Made by a program: the position numbers and the translations under genes. Source: UBA5972 sp964466385 (GTDB taxonomy: Bacteria > Pseudomonadota > Alphaproteobacteria > Rhodobacterales > Rhodobacteraceae). From it: a stretch of DNA of 23,065 bases. Every line of letters begins with the position of its first letter. The first letter of the stretch is position 1. Positions 14,967 through 22,396 of this stretch are shown here, in pieces. The notes under the pieces are model-generated. The model saw only the letters and a list, made by a program, of their open reading frames with translations, did no database searches and had not been told where the DNA came from. The stretch lies in the NCBI GenBank assembly GCA_964466385.1, contig CAYXNM010000030.1, positions 1-23,065 of the forward strand. The letters run 5' to 3'.

Positions 14967-17456
14967 ATGTCCAGCGATCACGACAAAGACAAAGACTCCA
15001 AAATCAAAGGGACAAAGTCCGCAGACACGCTCTTTGGAACAGCCGGGAATGACAGGATTGATGCCAGGGATGGCAACGATGTTGTTTGGGGGATGGACGG
15101 AAACGACCGGATCGTCGGTGGTCGGGGCGAGGATACTCTGCTTGGCGGTGCCGGAGACGATGTCCTTTTCGGTGATGAGGGCGGTTCGGGCAGTGGCGGT
15201 GCGCAGGCGCTTTGGAACAAAGGTGCCGGATCAGGATCCGGTTCCGGCGATGACGGGTTTGACGATTATCTCGACGGCGGTGCTGGCAATGATTTCATCT
15301 TTGCAGGCGGGGGCAATGACGAAGTCAACCACAACGTCACCGAAAACGCCGGGGCGATGGATCATTATGCGGGTGGTGACGGCATCGACACGCTGACCCT
15401 GCAGATGACCAGGGCGGCGTGGTTCACCCCTGCGGTTCAGGCGGATATCACGGCCTATCTGGCCTTTGTTGCGGCCCATACAGATCCGGCGACGGGCGAA
15501 GCGGACAGCGCAGGATTTCAATTCACCGCGTTTGATCTGACGGTGCGCGCGTTTGAAGACCTGAAGGTCTTCGTGGACGGGGTCGAACTGAACCCGGCCG
15601 ACGAGGCGGTCTCGGCTGTCAACGACGCCGCGACGGTAAACGAAGACGACAGCGCCACGCTGATGGGCTCGGTCCTTGACAACGACGCCGTGCCCGACCT
15701 CGTCTATTCCGTCACACTGCTTACCGGGCCGACTCACGGGATACTGGCGTTCAACGCGGGCACGCCGGGCAACCCCGACGGCAGCTACAGCTTTGATCCT
15801 GCGGGGGATTTCGAGGATCTCGCGGTTGGTGAAAGCCGGGACGTGAGTTTCACCTATCAGGTCACCGATGCCGACGGCGATACCGACCAGGCGACCGTGA
15901 CGATCACGGTGACCGGATCAAATGACGTGCCGGTTGCGGTTGCGGACACCGGCACCACGGACGAGAACGCCGCGATCACCATCGATGTGCTGGCCAACGA
16001 CACGGACGTTGATCTGTCGGACACGCATACGGTTGATGCGGTCAGCATTACGTCAGGCGGCGGCGCTGCCAGCATTGTTGCCAATCTGGTTGTCTGGGAT
16101 CCGGGCACGGATTACGACTATCTGGCCGTGGGCGAAACAGCGACGGTCGTGCTGGCTTATGACATGTCCGACAACAATGGCGGGACGAATACAGCCACCG
16201 TGACGATCACGGTAACCGGTTCCGCCGACGGGCCGGTGATCGACAACATCGTGACGCTTACCCCATTCAACGACGGGTTTCACGGCCAGTTGGGCAACCA
16301 GCAGATCGAGGCATTGTCCGGCGACGATTGGGTCACGGGCGACGGTATCGACCATATTGCCACCGGCACAACGGTCAGCGGTCTGGGCTTTGGCGACGAC
16401 ATCATCAACGGTGCTGCGGGGGCCGACACGCTCTTTGGTGATTTCTGGCAGATGTTCACCCTAGGTTACACGGTTTCCGACATAACGCTGAACGCGGGCA
16501 ACGACATCCTGAACGGCGGCGATGGTGGCGACGGGATTTATGGCGACGCATTTTATCTCAGCCATGCGGATTCGGTTGCTGGGGTGGTGATGACCGCCAA
16601 TGGCGGAAACGACCTGATCCACGGCGACGGCGGTGACGACGCGCTTTATGGCGATGCGGCCTTCATGAACGTGGCCCGGACATTGGCGGGCAGCACATCC
16701 ATCCTCAACGGCGGGGATGACAGCGTTTCCGGCGATCTGGGCAACGATCTGATCTATGGCGACGCCCTGACCATGAAGATCATCCCCGGCAACAGCGGGA
16801 CCATCGAAATCCACGGTGGCAACGATATTCTGGACGGGGGTGCTGGCAACGATTCCATTTTTGGCGACGCCAAGATCATGCGCTCGCGCTATACGGTCGA
16901 CGGCAACGGTCTGGTGACGGGCGGCGATGACGTTCTGACGGGTGGGGCGGGCGATGATATCCTCTATGGCGAAGGTCAGGAAGCGCGCATCGGCAATACC
17001 AGTGCGGCCGGTCCGGGAAACACGAACACCATCCTTGCCGGCAATGACGAACTGCATGGCGGGGCGGGAAACGATACGCTGTTTGGCGATTTCGAGTTTG
17101 TTTTCAGCAACAACGCACCGGGTGCAATCCTGCGGGGTGGTGACGACCTGATCGACGGCGGCGCCGGGGACGACCAGCTTTACGGTGATTTCTTTCAGGG
17201 CGCCGGGATCTACGGAACCCGTGTGACCGGCGGGGCCGACGTGTTCCTGTTTGCCACCGGCAGCGGCAACGACGTGATCCACGATTTTCAGGATGGAACG
17301 GACCTGATCGACGTTTCGGGGTACGGCTATACTGCGGTCGGTGACATGACGATCACGGTTGTCGGCGCGGACACGCTGATCGATTTAGGCGGCGGCAACT
17401 CGGTGCTGGTCGCGGGCAACATCGCAATCGGCGCGGGTGACTTCATCTTTGCGTAA
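14967..17456 (+). CDS. RTX calcium-binding protein with cadherin-like domains
   Basis: An 829-residue acidic protein, probably secreted by a type I system. Order: RTX nonapeptides (GGxGxDxL type) at about 15-72, a Gly/Ser linker (72-95), more RTX (96-118), a roseobacter-type insert (about 128-212), two VCBS/cadherin-like domains (about 213-318 and 319-420, each ending VTITVTGS), then eight regularly interrupted RTX units (about 475-757) and a C-terminal segment resembling the serralysin/M10 RTX end (ADVFLFATGSGNDVIHDF at 757-774, with final aromatic IFA). No signal peptide or enzyme domain is seen, so a surface, adhesion or matrix role is more likely than hydrolysis. I chose the ATG at 14967 (AAGGGA about 11 bases upstream) over 14925, because the upstream 14 residues are unrelated to the acidic start. 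No ABC transporter or membrane fusion protein gene lies nearby. Confidence 0.88.
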   Translation: MSSDHDKDKDSKIKGTKSADTLFGTAGNDRIDARDGNDVVWGMDGNDRIVGGRGEDTLLGGAGDDVLFGDEGGSGSGGAQALWNKGAGSGSGSGDDGFDDYLDGGAGNDFIFAGGGNDEVNHNVTENAGAMDHYAGGDGIDTLTLQMTRAAWFTPAVQADITAYLAFVAAHTDPATGEADSAGFQFTAFDLTVRAFEDLKVFVDGVELNPADEAVSAVNDAATVNEDDSATLMGSVLDNDAVPDLVYSVTLLTGPTHGILAFNAGTPGNPDGSYSFDPAGDFEDLAVGESRDVSFTYQVTDADGDTDQATVTITVTGSNDVPVAVADTGTTDENAAITIDVLANDTDVDLSDTHTVDAVSITSGGGAASIVANLVVWDPGTDYDYLAVGETATVVLAYDMSDNNGGTNTATVTITVTGSADGPVIDNIVTLTPFNDGFHGQLGNQQIEALSGDDWVTGDGIDHIATGTTVSGLGFGDDIINGAAGADTLFGDFWQMFTLGYTVSDITLNAGNDILNGGDGGDGIYGDAFYLSHADSVAGVVMTANGGNDLIHGDGGDDALYGDAAFMNVARTLAGSTSILNGGDDSVSGDLGNDLIYGDALTMKIIPGNSGTIEIHGGNDILDGGAGNDSIFGDAKIMRSRYTVDGNGLVTGGDDVLTGGAGDDILYGEGQEARIGNTSAAGPGNTNTILAGNDELHGGAGNDTLFGDFEFVFSNNAPGAILRGGDDLIDGGAGDDQLYGDFFQGAGIYGTRVTGGADVFLFATGSGNDVIHDFQDGTDLIDVSGYGYTAVGDMTITVVGADTLIDLGGGNSVLVAGNIAIGAGDFIFA

Positions 17457-17482
17457 GATGCGTTCTCCTCATTCGCGCAACC

Positions 17483-17510
17483 CGTAGGTCGGACAATTGT
17501 CCGACCTACG
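17483..17510. terminator. 28-bp perfect palindrome between convergent RTX and sdhB genes
   Basis: Two 14-base arms (CGTAGGTCGGACAA and its complement) meet without a spacer. It stands between the RTX stop at 17456 and the sdhB stop at 17512, so it can act as a terminator in both directions; TTT follows on the plus side. Perfect symmetry with no unpaired loop also fits a dispersed REP-like palindrome serving as terminator. From memory, similar sequences are frequent in alphaproteobacteria. Confidence 0.75.
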
Positions 17511-17511
17511 T

Positions 17512-18291
17512 TTACATCACACGCTCCACCATCATCTTCTTGACCTCGGCAATCGCCTTTGCCGGGTTCAGGCCCTTGGGGCAGGTCTTGGTGCAGTTCA
17601 TGATGGTGTGGCAGCGATAAAGCTTGAACGGATCCTGCAAATCATCCAGCCGCTCGCCCGTTGCCTCGTCGCGGCTGTCGATGATCCAGCGATAGGCATG
17701 CAGCAGCGCCGCCGGCCCGAGGTAGCGATCTGAGTTCCACCAGTAACTCGGGCACGAGGTCGAGCAGCTTGCGCACATCACGCATTCATACAACCCATCC
17801 AGCTTCTTGCGATCCTCGATCGACTGGCGCCACTCCGTCTCCGGTCGCGCGGTCCTCGTTTCCAGCCACGGCATGATCGAGGCATGCTGCGCATAGAAAT
17901 GCGTCAGATCAGGCACCAGGTCCTTGACCACCGGCATGTGCGGCAGCGGATAGATTTTGACGTCGCCCTTCACCTCGTCCAGACCATAAATGCACGCGAG
18001 CGTATTGATCCCGTCGATATTCATGGCACAGGATCCGCAAATACCTTCGCGGCAGGACCGGCGAAAGGTCAGGGTCGGGTCGATCTCGTTCTTGATCTTG
18101 ATCAGCCCGTCCAGCACCATCGGGCCGCAATCGTCCATGTCGATAAAATACGTGTCCACCCGCGGGTTCGCGCCGCTGTCCGGATCGTAACGGTAAATCT
18201 TGAAGGCCCGCACGTTCTTGGCGCCCTCGGGCTTGGGCCAGCTTTTGCCAACCGTCATGCGCGAGTTCTTGGGGAGTGTGAATTCAACCAT
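17512..18291 (-). CDS. sdhB: Succinate dehydrogenase iron-sulfur subunit
   Basis: A 259-residue subunit carrying electrons from FAD to ubiquinone in complex II at the cytoplasmic face of the membrane. The [2Fe-2S] ligands are Cys80, Cys85, Cys88 and Cys100. The [4Fe-4S] and [3Fe-4S] clusters use the C-terminal motifs CVMCASCSTSCPSYWW and CHTIMNCTKTCPKG. Length is normal for alphaproteobacteria. It is the last gene of sdhCDAB, 12 bases after sdhA, and is followed by the 28-bp palindrome. Confidence 0.97.
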   Translation of the reverse strand: MVEFTLPKNSRMTVGKSWPKPEGAKNVRAFKIYRYDPDSGANPRVDTYFIDMDDCGPMVLDGLIKIKNEIDPTLTFRRSCREGICGSCAMNIDGINTLACIYGLDEVKGDVKIYPLPHMPVVKDLVPDLTHFYAQHASIMPWLETRTARPETEWRQSIEDRKKLDGLYECVMCASCSTSCPSYWWNSDRYLGPAALLHAYRWIIDSRDEATGERLDDLQDPFKLYRCHTIMNCTKTCPKGLNPAKAIAEVKKMMVERVM

Positions 18292-18303
18292 GGTGTATGC
18301 TCC

Positions 18304-20112
18304 TCAATAAACCCGTTTCTTGGGTGCGAATTTCTTCATGTCGACGCCACCCTTGGCCTTGCTCGTCAGCGGTTTTTCGTGAACCGGGCGATAATCCAGG
18401 GTCGTTGTGCCGTCCTCGGCGACCCAGGCCAGCGTGTGTTTGCGCCAGTTCTTGTCGTCGCGGTCCGGAAAATCCTCGTGCGCGTGGGCGCCCCGGCTTT
18501 CCTTGCGCGCCTCGGCCCCGGTGATGGTGGTCGAGGCATTGGCCATCAGGTTTTGCAGTTCCAGCGTTTCCATCAGATCGGTGTTCCAGATCAACGAGGT
18601 ATCGGTGACGCGCAGGTCCTTCATGTCGCCCCAGACACCGGCGATTTCCCGGCACCCTTCGGTAAGGGAAGTGTTCGTACGGAAGACGGCCGCGTTGGTC
18701 TGCATGGCGCGCTGCATCTTGAGGCGAACCTCAGCCGTGGGGCTGGCGCCCGCAGCGTTTCGCGTGGCATCAAACCGCGCAAGAATGTCGTCGGCCTTGG
18801 CCTTGCCGGAATTGGGCACCGCTGCGCTGCGGTCAATAACCTCGCCCGCGCGGATCGAGGTCGCCCGCCCCAGCACCACGATATCAAGCAACGAATTCGT
18901 GCCCAGCCGGTTTGCCCCGTGCAACGAAGCACTTGCGGCTTCGCCCGCCGCCATCAGGCCCGGAACCACCGCATCCGAATTATCCGCGGTTGGCCGCAGA
19001 ACCTCACCCCAATGATTGGTCGGAATACCGCCCATGTTGTAGTGGCAGGTCGGCAGAACCGGGATCGGTTCCTTTGTGACGTCCACGCCCGAGAATATCC
19101 GTGCGCTTTCCGAAATCCCCGGCAGGCGTTCATGCAGGGTTTCCGCAGGCAGGTGGCTGAGGTTGAGGTCGATGTGATCCTTGAGCGGACCGACACCGCG
19201 CCCTTCGCGGATTTCCAGCGTCATGCAGCGGCTGACGACATCGCGGCTGGCCAGATCCTTGAAGGTGGGGGCATAGCGTTCCATGAACCGCTCGCCTTCT
19301 GAGTTGGTCAGAAAACCACCTTCGCCACGCGCCCCTTCGGTAATCAGGGGGCCGACGCCATAAATGCCGGTGGGGTGGAACTGCACGAATTCCATGTCCT
19401 GCATCGGCAGACCCGCGCGGGTCACCAGACCCGCACCATCCCCCGTGCAGGTATGGGCCGAGGTGCAACTGAAATAGGCGCGCCCGGCCCCGCCCGTGGC
19501 CAGAACGACCATTTTGGCGTTGAAGCGGTGCATCGTGCCGTCGTCCAGCTTCCAGGCCATAACTCCGGTGCATTGACCGTCATCGGACATGATCAGGTCG
19601 AGCGCGAAATATTCGATGTAGAATTCCGCGTTATGTTTCAGCGACTGCCCGTAAAGCGTGTGCAGCATGGCGTGGCCTGTGCGGTCGGCAGCGGCACAGG
19701 CACGTGAAACCGGAACCCCCTCGCCATAGTCGGTGGTGTGCCCGCCAAACGGGCGCTGGTATATCTTGCCGTCCTCGGTGCGGCTGAAGGGAACGCCATA
19801 GTGTTCCAGTTCGTAAACCGCACGCGGTGCTTCGCGGGTGACATATTCGATCGTGTCATTGTCCCCCAGCCAGTCGCTGCCCTTGACCGTGTCATACATA
19901 TGCCACTGCCAGCTGTCTTCGCCCATGTTGCCAAGACTTGCCGCGACGCCCCCCTGGGCGGCAACGGTGTGGGACCGCGTCGGGAATACCTTGGTGACGC
20001 AGGCGGTTCTCAACCCCTGTTCGGCCATGCCGAGTGTCGCGCGCAATCCCGCGCCCCCGGCCCCGACAACAACGACGTCATAGTCGTGTTCTGTAATATC
20101 GTATGCAGTCAT
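18304..20112 (-). CDS. sdhA: Succinate dehydrogenase flavoprotein subunit
   Basis: A 602-residue catalytic subunit oxidising succinate to fumarate. It shows the FAD-binding VVVGAGGAGLRATLGMAEQG near the N-terminus, the SHTVAAQGGVAASLGN segment whose His carries covalent FAD, the active-site HPTGIYG region, ANRLGTNSLLDIVVLGR, and the C-terminal LDYRPVH stretch. Length is normal (about 600). I placed the start at 20112, not 20145, because GGAG lies 8 bases upstream and the homologous start begins there; the longer form would overlap sdhD. It is 16 bases after sdhD, with no extra ORF between them. Confidence 0.97.
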   Translation of the reverse strand: MTAYDITEHDYDVVVVGAGGAGLRATLGMAEQGLRTACVTKVFPTRSHTVAAQGGVAASLGNMGEDSWQWHMYDTVKGSDWLGDNDTIEYVTREAPRAVYELEHYGVPFSRTEDGKIYQRPFGGHTTDYGEGVPVSRACAAADRTGHAMLHTLYGQSLKHNAEFYIEYFALDLIMSDDGQCTGVMAWKLDDGTMHRFNAKMVVLATGGAGRAYFSCTSAHTCTGDGAGLVTRAGLPMQDMEFVQFHPTGIYGVGPLITEGARGEGGFLTNSEGERFMERYAPTFKDLASRDVVSRCMTLEIREGRGVGPLKDHIDLNLSHLPAETLHERLPGISESARIFSGVDVTKEPIPVLPTCHYNMGGIPTNHWGEVLRPTADNSDAVVPGLMAAGEAASASLHGANRLGTNSLLDIVVLGRATSIRAGEVIDRSAAVPNSGKAKADDILARFDATRNAAGASPTAEVRLKMQRAMQTNAAVFRTNTSLTEGCREIAGVWGDMKDLRVTDTSLIWNTDLMETLELQNLMANASTTITGAEARKESRGAHAHEDFPDRDDKNWRKHTLAWVAEDGTTTLDYRPVHEKPLTSKAKGGVDMKKFAPKKRVY

Positions 20113-20128
20113 CTGGTTTCTCCGGACA

Positions 20129-20509
20129 TCAGGCGCCAAAGGCAATTTTTGCGACGGCGAATGCGCCGGCGACCGCGAAAGCGCGCCAGATCAACGCGTT
20201 GGCGATCAGCGAAAGCGTCCTGTTGCGCGGCGTGTGGACATAGTCTTCAAGGACGATCTGCAAGCCCAGCCGCAAATGGCGAAAAGCAATCAGAATGAAC
20301 CCGATAGCCACAAGCGCGTGAAAAGGATGGCTGTAGGTCGCAACAACCGCTTCGCGACCGGCGCCGAGGCTGGTCGCAAAGGGATAAAGGAACAACAGCC
20401 CCAACGGTATCAGTGCGATCGCCGTCAGCCGTTGGGAAATCCAGTGATGGGTTCCGTCCTTGGCCGATCCCAGCCCGGTCGCACCCTTGAAATCCGTTCT
20501 AAAGTTCAT
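20129..20509 (-). CDS. sdhD: Succinate dehydrogenase membrane anchor subunit
   Basis: A 126-residue protein with three membrane helices (about 28-48, 62-85 and 100-121). It anchors complex II and helps bind haem b and ubiquinone. The conserved region FRHLRLGLQIVLEDYVH (76-92) holds the probable haem-ligand His and the Asp89-Tyr90 pair near the quinone site. Two in-frame ATGs are close together; I prefer 20509 because GAGGG lies 7 bases upstream, whereas it directly touches the ATG at 20515. It starts 9 bases after the sdhC stop. Confidence 0.92.
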   Translation of the reverse strand: MNFRTDFKGATGLGSAKDGTHHWISQRLTAIALIPLGLLFLYPFATSLGAGREAVVATYSHPFHALVAIGFILIAFRHLRLGLQIVLEDYVHTPRNRTLSLIANALIWRAFAVAGAFAVAKIAFGA

Positions 20510-20518
20510 TGCCATCCC

Positions 20519-20905
20519 TCACATCACAAGCCAGACACTGGCGGTCGTGAACACGACCGAAAAAACGACCACGCGCCATCCGGCACGGGTCGACACACCG
20601 ATGCCAAGGCCCCGGCCTGAATCCCACCTTAGATGACGCACCCCGTTGAAAAAGTGGAACCAGAACGCCCACAGCGACACCAGCAGCACCAGATCGCCCA
20701 GCCAGGACGTCATCAGCCCGTCAACGAAGGCAAAATACGAGGGCGACGTTGCAGCGGCCAGAAACCACCACACGATCAGGACCGCCGTGACGGCCAGTCC
20801 GCTGCCGGTAATCCGGTGCAGGATCGACAGAACCGATGTCATCTGCCTGCGGTAAATGGAGATATGCGGCGACAGGGGTCGGTTGATTTGTTCAGTTTCG
20901 GCCAT
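20519..20905 (-). CDS. sdhC: Succinate dehydrogenase cytochrome b556 subunit
   Basis: A 128-residue protein with three membrane helices (about 35-52, 68-88 and 105-126). The family motif RPLSPHISIYRRQ is at 9-21, SILHRITGSGL at 27-37, and HFFNGVRHLRWD at 84-95, with His84 as the likely haem ligand. It is the first gene of sdhCDAB. The start at 20905 is preceded by GGAGG with a 4-base gap plus further purines; the upstream ATG at 20923 lies in front of this ribosome binding site and is rejected. Confidence 0.95.
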   Translation of the reverse strand: MAETEQINRPLSPHISIYRRQMTSVLSILHRITGSGLAVTAVLIVWWFLAAATSPSYFAFVDGLMTSWLGDLVLLVSLWAFWFHFFNGVRHLRWDSGRGLGIGVSTRAGWRVVVFSVVFTTASVWLVM

Positions 20906-21111
20906 GGTGCCTCCCTCTTCCAAATATCCAAAGCGCTGCGGTCATTTCTTTATGAGCCGATTGTATACCAAGATAAACCGAATAATGTGCGCCCGAACCC
21001 AATTTCCCGTGATGCTGGCGCTCCTTTGCACTTGGGCGTGAAAAGCCAGCGCTCGATCTGCTTACTTCGGGTTTAACGCCGTTGATCTGCCAATGTCTAG
21101 GGCGTAGACCA
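20906..21111 (-). promoter_or_regulatory. Upstream region of sdhCDAB
   Basis: A 206-base spacer without a gene. On the minus strand TATACAAT (20960-20967 on the plus-strand numbering) is a good -10 candidate about 55 bases before sdhC, with no clear -35. Further upstream GCTGGC/GCCAGC arms (21014-21019, 21045-21050) enclose 25 bases, and GTCTA/TAGAC arms (21095-21109) lie just beyond the stop of the DUF4344 fragment. Confidence 0.4.
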
Positions 21112-21498
21112 CTAAACCACACGCCACCGGCGCGAAGTATGCGAAATATCAGGGGTTTGCAACGCGCCGCCAAGTTTGGGTCTGTTTGCAAGCGGCTGAA
21201 GCCTCTGAAATGAAGCGACATCTGCGCCCTGCAGGCTCAAAGGATTTCCGCCTGTCTCATGTTGCAACCCCTTGAAATAGCGTCGCACTTCCTGCGGGCA
21301 GGTTTCCTGCCGTTCGGTTGGAAAATCCAGTTCGTCCGCCAACGATTGGCGCGGGTCGGGATTGGCACCGTAATGCAAACAAAGGATCGTGTAATAGCGT
21401 TGCCGGTCCAGCCCGTGCGTATCCCAGAACGCCAGATCGTACCCTTCGGTTTCCGCCTGTTGCGCCATGTAGGCAAAGTTGTCAGCCGCAGCGAGCAT
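21112..21498 (-). pseudogene. C-terminal remnant of a DUF4344-like putative metallopeptidase
   Basis: From about 21498 the minus strand reads AADNFAYMAQQ, then FWDTHGLDRQRYYTILCLHYGANPD (landmarks at 21440-21370), then a Cys-Pro-Gln-Glu segment near 21290. This is the pattern I remember for the end of DUF4344 proteins: a Trp-Asp-x-His-x-Leu-Asp-x-Gln-Arg stretch and a late CPxE. The N-terminal two thirds, which should hold the HExxH zinc motif, are missing. Reading upstream from 21498 one enters the repeat block at once. The 40 C-terminal residues do not resemble the family, so the 3' end may also be altered. An ORF of 148 codons starting in the repeat (21558) is formally open, but I regard it as a by-product of truncation. 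Confidence 0.6.
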
Positions 21499-21527
21499 TC
21501 TATGGTGAACCTGATTGAGTCTCGACT

Positions 21528-21673
21528 CTAGTGGTGCGAATCCTATGGTTCGAACCACTAGATTCTTGCTTGATGGACAAAATTATCACGACATTTAAGT
21601 GGGTTGCGCAAAAAGGGCTGCGCCTGCCGAGGGACTCAAATGTCGCGTTCGATCCACTAGGTCCGGATCAAAG
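21528..21673. repeat. Repeat module A, copy 1
   Basis: This 146-base copy begins with a 34-base imperfect palindrome (21528-21561, CTAGTGGT ... ACCACTAG), continues with a shared stretch around AAAATTATCACGACATTT and ends GGATCAAAG. Within it CATTTAAGT pairs with ACTCAAATG, one mismatch. It is the copy next to the truncated DUF4344 gene. Confidence 0.85.
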
Positions 21674-21730
21674 TTCGTATCGTAGCAATCAGGGAAAACG
21701 CGAGGTTCGCGCCCGACCCCGAGAGGGTGA

Positions 21731-21790
21731 GGGCAGTCTTGGAAACGCTACGGGGGAGCGTTTCAGGCCCGAACGGGCGGAGCCCGAGGC
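21731..21790. repeat. Hairpin module B, copy 1
   Basis: A 60-base unit containing GAAACGCT, seven bases, AGCGTTTC (21742-21764), then GCCCG-AA-CGGGC. Both stems are perfect. A related unit lies at 22123-22182. Confidence 0.75.
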
Positions 21791-22064
21791 GCGACTGATT
21801 GACCCTCCGAATTGCATGTGGGGGCCCGAGGGCGAGGTTGAGTTTGCCCCGGTTCAATCCATTCCCGCACGGCCCTGCGCCTGCCCGTGGGGTGGCGCCC
21901 GCAACGCCGGTCGGGGGCAGTTTATCCCGGCAAAACCCGAACGAACGGGGTGGGATGCGCAGCATCGGCAAAAGCGCCAGCCCGCCCGGACGGGCAGACG
22001 CAGGGCCGGGGCGCTTTCAGCGCCTGTTAACCGGCCCGGGGCAAACCTCAACCTCCCCTTCAGG

Positions 22065-22124
22065 CCAACTCCGGTCTTTCTCACCCACGCAAAAGGGTCA
22101 ACGAAATTGGCCGTTGGTATGAGG
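22065..22124. repeat. Repeat module C, internal copy
   Basis: It matches 1-62 of the window, more than 20 kb away, with a few substitutions and one length difference. Here it runs directly into hairpin module B2; at the left edge of the window it does not. Confidence 0.8.
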
Positions 22125-22182
22125 GCCGTCCTGAAAACCCTCCGGGAGGGCGTTTCAAGCCCGAACGGGTGGCGCCCAAGGG
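22123..22182. repeat. Hairpin module B, copy 2
   Basis: A 60-base relative of 21731-21790. The first stem is changed in sequence (CCCTCC pairing with GGAGGG between GAAA and TTTC), yet still folds. The second stem is GCCCG-AA-CGGGT with a G-U type pair. Confidence 0.7.
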
Positions 22183-22250
22183 TTTGAGCCGGATTGCAGG
22201 CAATCCGGGGTTCAAAGGACGTCAACGATGCGAACTTTGGAGTAAGGTGA

Positions 22251-22396
22251 CTAGTGGTTCGAATCCTACGGTTCGTTCCACTAGCATTTTGCTTTATGGA
22301 TAAAATTATCACGACATTTGAGTCGCTTGGGCGAAATGTGTGGCGCTCGCTGAGGGACTCAAATGCCGCGTTCGATCCTCTAAGTCGGGATCAAAG
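22251..22396. repeat. Repeat module A, copy 2, overlapping the mch end
   Basis: A 146-base relative of 21528-21673, starting with the 34-base palindrome (22251-22284). Here CATTTGAGTC and GACTCAAATG form a perfect 10-bp stem. The last 17 bases (22380-22396) coincide with the stop and final codons of mch. Confidence 0.85.

Larger units (their letters stand above)
21528..22396. repeat. Mosaic repeat block between the sdh region and mch
   Basis: About 870 bases with the order A1 (21528-21673), B1 (21731-21790), a hairpin-rich middle, C (22065-22124), B2 (22123-22182), A2 (22251-22396). Long frames exist on both strands (for example 21531-22187 and 21854-22312 reversed), but they are rich in Arg, Pro and Gly, overlap one another, and cross the palindromes, so I do not call genes. 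No transposase, terminal inverted repeats of an IS, or target duplication is seen. It may be a non-autonomous dispersed element or recombined copies of one. Confidence 0.75.

Noticed and set aside
21531..22187. Plus-strand 218-codon frame through the repeat block
   Set aside because: It starts in one palindrome, crosses the hairpin modules, is rich in Arg, Pro and Gly and has no family resemblance. The opposite strand is also open here, as expected of GC-rich repeats.
22251..22284. tRNA gene suggested by GGTTCGAATCC
   Set aside because: There is no acceptor, D-arm or anticodon arm in the right positions; the string sits in a palindrome.
21854..22312. Minus-strand 152-codon frame in the repeat block
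   Set aside because: It overlaps the previous frame and includes repeat C, whose copy at 1-62 has a different length and so another frame. This points to non-coding sequence.
21528..22396. Insertion sequence with A copies as terminal repeats
   Set aside because: The A copies are direct, not inverted, no transposase is encoded and no target-site duplication can be shown.
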